NCBI RefSeq assembly: GCF_000331285.1
Contig: NZ_ANFX01000023.1
Span: 1 to 48,988 of the forward strand
Direction of reading: 5' to 3'
Origin: Porphyrobacter sp. AAP82
GTDB lineage: Bacteria > Pseudomonadota > Alphaproteobacteria > Sphingomonadales > Sphingomonadaceae
DNA: 48,988 nucleotides
The notes below the pieces were generated by a model. That model saw nothing but the letters and a program-made list of their open reading frames with translations, was not told where the DNA came from and searched no databases. Within the stretch, counting starts at the first letter, position 1. Every line of letters starts with the position of its first letter. Positions 44,051 through 48,988 of this stretch are shown here, piece by piece. The position numbers were made by a program, and so were the translations under genes.

Positions 44051-44926
44051 ATGGCAAATGCCACCTACACCCCGCCCGCCGTGTGGAGCGCCGATACCGT
44101 TTCGGGCGGCCGCTTTGCCAGCATCAACCGCCCGACCGCGGGGCCTCGCGAGGACAAGGCCCTGCCCGAGGGCGACAACCCCTTCCAGCTCTATTCGCTC
44201 GCCACCCCCAACGGGGTGAAGGCGACGATCATGCTGGAAGAGCTTCTGGAGGCGGGACATACGGGCGCGGAATATGACGCCTGGACGATCAACATCGGCC
44301 AAGGCGAACAGTTCACCAGCGGCTTTGTCGGCGTGAACCCCAATTCCAAGATCCCGGCCCTCCTCGACAAGAGCGATCCGGCCAGGCCCTTCCGCGTGTT
44401 CGAGAGCGGCGCGATCCTCGTCCACCTCGCCGAGAAATTCGGGATGTTTCTCCCCGCCGATGCGCCCGCGCGCGCCGAGGTTTTGAGCTGGGTGTTCTGG
44501 CAGGTGGCATCGGGTCCGTTCATCGGCGGCGGCTTCGGCCATTTCTACGCCTATGCGCCCGAGAAATACGAGTATCCGATCAACCGCTACGCGATGGAAA
44601 CCAAGCGCATCTTCGACGTCGCCGACAAGCGCCTCGCCGAGACGCGCTTTCTTGCGGGCGACGAATACACGCTTGCCGACATTGCCAACTTCCCGTGGCT
44701 CGCCCCCTTCGTCGCGGGGCAGATCTACAACGATGCCAAGACCTTCCTCAGCATCGACGAATACACCAACGTCGCGCGCTGGGTCGCCGAGATATCCGTG
44801 CGGCCAGGGGTCCAGCGCGGGCGGATCGTCAACAAGGTGTGGGGTGATGAAGACACCCAGCTGCGCGAACGCCACTCGGCAGCGGACTTTGAAGGCAAGC
44901 GGCTGGTGACCAGCGCCCCGGCATAG
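44051..44926 (+). CDS. yghU: GSH-dependent disulfide-bond oxidoreductase YghU (GST-like)
   Basis: 291 residues, cytoplasmic. MANATYTPPAVWSADTVSGG, then the N-terminal extension typical of YghU, thioredoxin-fold domain from about residue 45 (FQLYSLATPNGVKATIMLEE, INIGQGEQFTSGFVGVNPNS, KIPALLD) and FESGAILVHLAEKFGMFLPA, then a helical C-terminal domain (FFGHFYAYAPEK-like GFGHFYAYAPEKYEYPINRY). YghU binds two glutathiones and reduces organic peroxides and disulfides. Divergent from topoisomerase IB by 114 bases. Confidence 0.95.
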   Translation: MANATYTPPAVWSADTVSGGRFASINRPTAGPREDKALPEGDNPFQLYSLATPNGVKATIMLEELLEAGHTGAEYDAWTINIGQGEQFTSGFVGVNPNSKIPALLDKSDPARPFRVFESGAILVHLAEKFGMFLPADAPARAEVLSWVFWQVASGPFIGGGFGHFYAYAPEKYEYPINRYAMETKRIFDVADKRLAETRFLAGDEYTLADIANFPWLAPFVAGQIYNDAKTFLSIDEYTNVARWVAEISVRPGVQRGRIVNKVWGDEDTQLRERHSAADFEGKRLVTSAPA

Positions 44927-45007
44927 GCCCCGGCAAAGGGGCGGGCGATTACGCGCTTTCGCCCCCTTCACATCCGCATTCCAGCCGCTATAGAGCGCCG
45001 CTCTTGC

Positions 45008-45082
45008 TGGGGCGTAGCCAAGCGGTAAGGCAGCGGTTTTTGGTACCGCCATGCGAAGGTTCGAATCCTTCCGCCCCAGCCA
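45008..45082 (+). tRNA. tRNA-Gln (anticodon TTG), CCA encoded
   Basis: 75 bases. Acceptor stem TGGGGCG pairs with CGCCCCA, discriminator G, encoded CCA end. D arm TAGCCAAGCGGTAAGGCA, anticodon stem GCGGT/ACCGC with loop TTTTGGT giving anticodon TTG, T arm GAAGG-TTCGAAT-CCTTC. The long neighbouring frames that cross it are spurious. Confidence 0.97.
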
Positions 45083-45287
45083 GCACTTCCCTCATGCACC
45101 AGTCCGCCCGATCGCCTCGCCCCCTTGCGGGGGTGGGGGGGGGTGGTTGCGGCCGAAGGGCGGCCTGCGGCAGTGCCGGAGAAATCGACAGATCCCCTTC
45201 AAAAAGGCCGCGCTTTGTGCTTGGGGCATCCAGCAGCGGTGAGGGCACGGGCCCGGCCATCGGCCAGCGGGAAGATCAAGCGGGGAC

Positions 45288-46913
45288 ATGCTGAAGCGCA
45301 TTCTCGATTACCATTCGGGCCGCGGCATTGCCCTGTGCAGGCTGGCGCTGGCGCTGGTGTTCCTGCTTGTCCTCTATGCCGACCCCGACCAGCCGGTGCG
45401 CAGCTCCTACGAGGGGTTCGTCTTTCTCGGCGGTTATGCGGTGATCTCGCTCGCTCTGCTGGCGGCGATCTGGGACAACTGGTGGGGCGATGTGACATTG
45501 CGCCTGCCGGCGCTGCTGCTCGACTGTGCGGTATTCCTGATCGCCATCTACCTCACCGAAAGCAGCTCCAGCGACTTCACCAGCCCGTTCCTGTCCTCGT
45601 TCATCTTCATCATCCTGACCGCCACGGTGCGCTGGGGGTGGCCCGGCATGGCGATCGTCGCCGGCCTGTTGAGCGCGAGCTATCTGGCCGCCGGCTTGTG
45701 GCTCGAATGGGCCGGGCTTGATGTCGAACTCTACCGCTTCGGGCGCCGCGGCACCTACATGGTCCTCCTGTCGCTGATCCTCGTCTGGTTCGGCCTCCAG
45801 CGCAGGGTGCGCGCAGTCGCCCGACTCGACTTTGCGAGCGAGGACACCGGAGCGCTTCCCGTCCGCGAAATCGCCGATTACGCGATTGCGGCGACCGGCT
45901 CGTCCTGCATCTACATGGGGTGGTGGAGCAACGAGGATCCGCATGTCGTGCTGTGCAAGGTGGAGTGCGGCGATCCGGTGCTGCGCCACTTGCCGCCCGA
46001 GGCGCTCGCAGCCCCTGCCGACGTGCCGCTCGCACTGTTCGACCGGCCGCGGCGCCACCTGCTGACCAGCGATGCCGACGGACGGATTGTCGCGCGGCGC
46101 CAGACCTTCTCCTCGCCGCTGGTGGACCACTTCGGCATCGCCGAGGGGCTCGTCATCCCGATCCGCAGCGCCTCGGGTACGGGGCTGCTTATCCTCAGCG
46201 GCAACAAGGCGATCAGCATCGACCACCTTGCCATGGCGCCCGGCCTTGCCAAGGAAATCGCCGCCGCGCTCGACCGCCAGCTGCTCTCGCATGTCTCGCG
46301 CGAGGCGGCGGTGGCGCATCTGCGAACCACGCTCGCCCGCGATCTCCACGACAGCGTCGCGCAGACCCTCGCCGGGGTGCGCTTCCGGATCGAGGCGCTG
46401 CGCGCGCAGGTGCGCGCCGGTGCCGACGCCGAAGCCGAATTTGACGAGATGAAGGCAAGCCTCAGCAGCGAGCACCGCAACCTGCGCCAGATGATCGAGC
46501 GCCTGCGCCGCACCGATCTCGAGCCTGCGACGGTGAAGCTCGCGCCGCAGATGGACGGGGTCGCGGGCGAGCTCCAGCGCAACTGGCGCGCGGCGGTGCG
46601 GGTGTCGACCACGCCCGCGGATCTGGCCGTGCCGGTCGGCCTTGCCTACGAGATCCAGCAGATCGCCCGCGAGGCGGTCGCCAACGGCGTGCGCCACGGC
46701 GATGCCAGACACTTCAGCATCGCCGTAACGCGCGGAGCATCGGGGATCGATCTCGACATCCGCGACGACGGCAAGGGCTTCACCGGCAACCCGCCGCCCC
46801 ATCCGCGCACGCTCGATGAAAGAGCGCGTGCCAATGGCGGCCAATTGGCGGTATACGAAGGCAGCGCGGGTGCGCACCTCAGGATCAGCCTGCCCGACCG
46901 GAGCGAACAATGA
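45288..46913 (+). CDS. Sensor histidine kinase, NarL-partner (HisKA_3) type
   Basis: 541 residues. The N-terminal third has about six membrane helices (residues 12-165) with little periplasmic sequence (LTESSSSDFTSPFLSSFIFI). A GAF-like region follows (about 195-325, FSSPLVDHFGIAEGLVIPIR). HisKA_3 has the phospho-acceptor His354 in LARDLHDSVAQTLAG. The ATPase domain has the N box REAVANGVRHG and G1 DIRDDGKGF, but the lid end is short (RTLDERARANGGQLAV). The signal is unknown; a membrane-state or redox input is possible. It overlaps the response-regulator gene by four bases (ATGA). Confidence 0.93.
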   Translation: MLKRILDYHSGRGIALCRLALALVFLLVLYADPDQPVRSSYEGFVFLGGYAVISLALLAAIWDNWWGDVTLRLPALLLDCAVFLIAIYLTESSSSDFTSPFLSSFIFIILTATVRWGWPGMAIVAGLLSASYLAAGLWLEWAGLDVELYRFGRRGTYMVLLSLILVWFGLQRRVRAVARLDFASEDTGALPVREIADYAIAATGSSCIYMGWWSNEDPHVVLCKVECGDPVLRHLPPEALAAPADVPLALFDRPRRHLLTSDADGRIVARRQTFSSPLVDHFGIAEGLVIPIRSASGTGLLILSGNKAISIDHLAMAPGLAKEIAAALDRQLLSHVSREAAVAHLRTTLARDLHDSVAQTLAGVRFRIEALRAQVRAGADAEAEFDEMKASLSSEHRNLRQMIERLRRTDLEPATVKLAPQMDGVAGELQRNWRAAVRVSTTPADLAVPVGLAYEIQQIAREAVANGVRHGDARHFSIAVTRGASGIDLDIRDDGKGFTGNPPPHPRTLDERARANGGQLAVYEGSAGAHLRISLPDRSEQ

Positions 46914-47533
46914 TCAATGTCCTTGTCGCCGATGACCATCCTTTCCTGCGCGCCGGGCTCGAAGCAGTGCTGCGGACCGCCGGCATGGCGGTGGTAGCCT
47001 CGGTGGGCGATGGCGACGCCGCACTCGCCGCGATCCATGCCGAGGAACCCGATGTGGTGGTGCTCGATGTCGCCATGCCCGGGCGCGACGGGGTCGCGAC
47101 GCTGGCCGCACTGCGCGAGCGGGGCGACCTGCGCCCGGTGGTGATCCTCACCGCCAGCATCGACGACCGCCAGCTCCTCGGCGCGATCCGGCACGGGGTG
47201 AGCGGGATCGTGCTCAAGGAAGATGCGGAGGATTTCCTCATCGATTGCATCCGCAGCGCGCATGCGGGCGCCAAGACGATCGACCCGCGGCTTGCCCTGC
47301 GGATCGAGGAACTGACCTCGGGCGACAAGCCAGCGCGGCGGATCGACGCGCTCGGGCGGCGCGAAAAGGAGATCGTCGAACGCGTCGCGCGCGGCCTGCG
47401 CAACCGCCAGATCGGCGAGGAACTGTCGATGAGCGAAGGCTCGATCAAGGTCTATCTCCACACCATCTTCGAAAAGCTCGACGTGCGGAGCCGGACCGAA
47501 CTGGCGATCCTCTATCACGACGAGACGAGCTGA
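46910..47533 (+). CDS. Response regulator, NarL/FixJ family
   Basis: 207 residues. Receiver domain: acidic pair in NVLVADDHPFLRAGLEAVLR, phospho-acceptor Asp in VVVLDVAMPGRDGVATLA, Thr in VILTAS and Lys in GIVLKEDAEDF. The C-terminal LuxR-type helix-turn-helix is LGRREKEIVERVARGLRNRQ, IGEELSMSEGSIKVYLHTIF, EKLDVRSRTELAIL. ATG overlaps the kinase TGA, so the two are co-translated and surely form a pair. Target genes unknown. Confidence 0.95.
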   Translation: MINVLVADDHPFLRAGLEAVLRTAGMAVVASVGDGDAALAAIHAEEPDVVVLDVAMPGRDGVATLAALRERGDLRPVVILTASIDDRQLLGAIRHGVSGIVLKEDAEDFLIDCIRSAHAGAKTIDPRLALRIEELTSGDKPARRIDALGRREKEIVERVARGLRNRQIGEELSMSEGSIKVYLHTIFEKLDVRSRTELAILYHDETS

Positions 47534-47590
47534 GCCGCCTGCGGCCCGTCCACCGGCTCCCGGTGGCACGCCGGGCCTGGCTTGCGCGAT

Positions 47591-47608
47591 ATGTAGCATG
47601 TGCTACAT
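47591..47608. promoter_or_regulatory. Second copy of the TetR operator
   Basis: Perfect palindrome ATGTAGCA-TG-TGCTACAT with the same 8-bp arms as 25976-25993; only the two central bases differ. TTGCGC (47582-47587), 16 bases, then TACATA (47604-47609) form a promoter whose -10 element overlaps the right arm. It lies 30 bases before the membrane-protein gene at 47639. Confidence 0.75.
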
Positions 47609-47638
47609 AAACCGCGACGCTTGCGGGAGTGATACGCC

Positions 47639-47986
47639 ATGACCCTGTTCCGCCTGTTTCTGCTCGCCTGCATGCTGGTCATCGCCGGCTACACCACGGT
47701 CACCATCGCTTATCATGGCTGGGGCCCGGTGCCGGTGTTTTTCGGCGACATCGCGCAGATGGCGTGGCCCGGGCAGTTCAATCTCGATTTTCTGTGCTTT
47801 CTGCTGCTTGCCGGGATCTGGGTGTCGTGGCGCCACCGGTTCCGCCCCGCGGGCCTTGCGCTGGGGCTGGTCGCGGTGTTCGGGGGGATGGCGTTCATGT
47901 CCGTCTATGTGCTCGTCCAGTCGCTGCTGACCCGCGGCGATATCGCGGCGCTGCTGCTTGGGCCGGAGCGTGCCGCGGCAAGATAG
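47639..47986 (+). CDS. Small membrane protein, predicted TetR target
   Basis: 115 residues with three or four hydrophobic segments (about 3-25, 48-66, 72-97). The middle reads FNLDFLCFLLLAGIWVSWRH followed by RFRPAGLALGLVAVFGGMAF, an Asp at the start of a helix and basic residues after it, similar in layout to the 26011 protein. SD GGGAG seven bases upstream. No functional residues stand out and I do not recognise the family with confidence. Confidence 0.78.
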   Translation: MTLFRLFLLACMLVIAGYTTVTIAYHGWGPVPVFFGDIAQMAWPGQFNLDFLCFLLLAGIWVSWRHRFRPAGLALGLVAVFGGMAFMSVYVLVQSLLTRGDIAALLLGPERAAAR

Positions 47987-48051
47987 TGGCGCGAAACGCT
48001 GGAAAACTCGCGGGCCCGGTCTTTGCGAGGGGGCGCCGCCTGCCTAATCCC

Positions 48052-48988
48052 TTGCGCGTGACAGCCACCATCGACATCGGACGCGGGCCTGAGGGACAGG
48101 CGATCGGCATCGACCTTGCCGAACTGCTCGCCACGCGCCTGCTGGTGCAGGGCAATTCGGGCTCGGGCAAGTCGCACCTGCTGCGCCGCCTGCTCGAGGA
48201 ATGCGCCGGCCGGGTGCAGCAGATCATCATCGATCCCGAAGGCGATTTCGTCACCCTCGCCGATGCTTTCGGCCATGTGGTGATCGATGCCGGCGCCCAT
48301 TCCCCCCGCGAGATCGAGGAGCTTGCCGCGCGCGTCCGGCAGCACCGCGCCTCGGTGGTGCTGGCATTGGACGAGCTGGAGGTCGAGGCCCAGATCCGCT
48401 GCGCCGCGCTGTTCCTGACCGCGCTGTTCGATGCCCCGCGCGAACACTGGTATCCCGCCCTAGTGGTGGTCGACGAGGCGCAGATGTTTGCGCCCGCCGC
48501 CGCGGGCGAGATGAATGACGAGACCCGGCGCCTGACGCTCGCGGCGATGACCAACCTGATGTGCCGGGGCAGGAAGCGCGGCCTTGCCGGGATCGTCGCC
48601 ACTCAGCGCCTTGCCAAGCTCGCCAAGAACGTCGCGGCGGAAGCGTCCAATTTCCTGATGGGGCGGACCTTCCTAGACATCGATATGCAGCGCGCGGCGG
48701 ACCTGCTCGGCATGGACCGACGGCAGGCCGAGCGCATCCGCGATCTCCAGCGCGGGCAGTTTCTGGGGCTCGGCCCGGCGATCAGCCGGCGGCCGGTGGC
48801 GGTCCATGTCGGGCCGGTGCGCACCGCCGGGCGCGGCGGCGGCGAGGGGCTGATCCCGCTGCCGCAGGCCACGGGAGACGGCGCGATGGAGGCGCTGCTG
48901 ACCGATCGCCTCGCCGAGGCCGCCGCTGCCCCGCAGCAGGTGCGCCGCCCCGCCCCGCCCCCGCCGCCGCGCGCCGATCTCGAAGCCG
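48052..48988 (+). CDS. HerA/DUF87-like ATPase, cut by window edge
   Basis: About 312 residues are visible, from a TTG at 48052 or a GTG at 48058 (VTATIDIGRGPEGQAIGIDL); neither has a clear SD. Walker A is LVQGNSGSGKSHLLRRL, then IIIDPEGDFVTLADAFGHVV, Walker B ALVVVDEAQMFAPAAAGEMN, and GIVATQRLAKLAKNVAAEAS with sensor-like Gln and Arg, as in HerA-type DNA-translocating ATPases. The visible C-terminus is Pro/Ala-rich (RRPAPPPPPRADLEA). Partner genes (such as a NurA nuclease) would lie beyond the window. Confidence 0.85.
   Translation, partial: MRVTATIDIGRGPEGQAIGIDLAELLATRLLVQGNSGSGKSHLLRRLLEECAGRVQQIIIDPEGDFVTLADAFGHVVIDAGAHSPREIEELAARVRQHRASVVLALDELEVEAQIRCAALFLTALFDAPREHWYPALVVVDEAQMFAPAAAGEMNDETRRLTLAAMTNLMCRGRKRGLAGIVATQRLAKLAKNVAAEASNFLMGRTFLDIDMQRAADLLGMDRRQAERIRDLQRGQFLGLGPAISRRPVAVHVGPVRTAGRGGGEGLIPLPQATGDGAMEALLTDRLAEAAAAPQQVRRPAPPPPPRADLEA

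Noticed and set aside
43937..45052. Long N-terminal extension of the topoisomerase IB frame
   Set aside because: The family protein starts at 43936; the extension runs antisense to yghU and across the tRNA-Gln gene.
45083..45287. Possible short gene between tRNA-Gln and the histidine kinase
   Set aside because: Frames here are GC-rich palindromic sequence (CGCCCCC-TTG-CGGGGGTG and CGGCC/GGCC) with no start signal or protein character; nothing further seen in these 205 bases.

Overview
The window looks like the chromosome of a high-GC alphaproteobacterium of the order Sphingomonadales, most likely the Erythrobacter/Porphyrobacter group. Lineage clues are an RG-rich N-terminal extension on ribosomal protein S5, an acidic tail on L3, arginine at position 88 of S12, a poxvirus-type topoisomerase IB and a sensor/regulator pair of NarL type. 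This assignment is inference from protein character; no database was searched.

Bases 1-17851 are almost entirely minus-strand translation genes. In transcription order they are rpsL-rpsG-fusA-tuf (str operon, closed by a terminator at 13258), then rpsJ-rplC-rplD-rplW-rplB-rpsS-rplV-rpsC-rplP-rpmC-rpsQ (S10 operon), then rplN-rplX-rplE-rpsN-rpsH-rplF-rplR-rpsE-rpmD-rplO-secY-adk (spc operon), and then an exported SRPBCC-like protein cut by the window edge. Most junctions overlap by 1-8 bases or are very short. The exceptions carry strong RNA hairpins (rpsL-rpsG, rpsG-fusA, the rpsJ leader, rpsJ-rplC, rplO-secY) or a REP-like repeat (rplO-rpmD).

Bases 18536-48988 are a mixed housekeeping and accessory region: a GcvA-like LysR regulator, apaG, a VanX-type lipoprotein, an unusual signal peptidase, an S9 peptidase, a chromene-carboxylate isomerase-like protein with metZ, and a TetR regulator divergent from a small membrane protein. 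Next come a PMT-type glycosyltransferase convergent with a polyprenyl-phosphate glycosyltransferase/GtrA fusion, then leuB-recO-ubiK-tspO, a small lipoprotein, a TlyA-type methyltransferase, ilvE-trhO, a LysR/pirin/azoreductase/DoxX cluster, an EamA exporter with nadE, topoisomerase IB, yghU, tRNA-Gln(TTG), a histidine kinase/response regulator pair and a truncated HerA-like ATPase.

Three things stand out. First, an identical-arm 18-bp palindrome lies in front of two small membrane-protein genes 21.6 kb apart; the first copy sits in the promoter of a TetR gene, which suggests a two-target regulon. Second, a family of long multi-hairpin intergenic repeats has five recognisable copies, whose linkers are conserved while the stems change in a compensating way. 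Third, between two inverted copies of that repeat lies a structured unit of about 300 bases with atypical base use, a 14-base perfect complement to the 16S rRNA 3' end, an 18-codon reading frame and strong terminators facing outward on both strands. This last is the best candidate for something undescribed.
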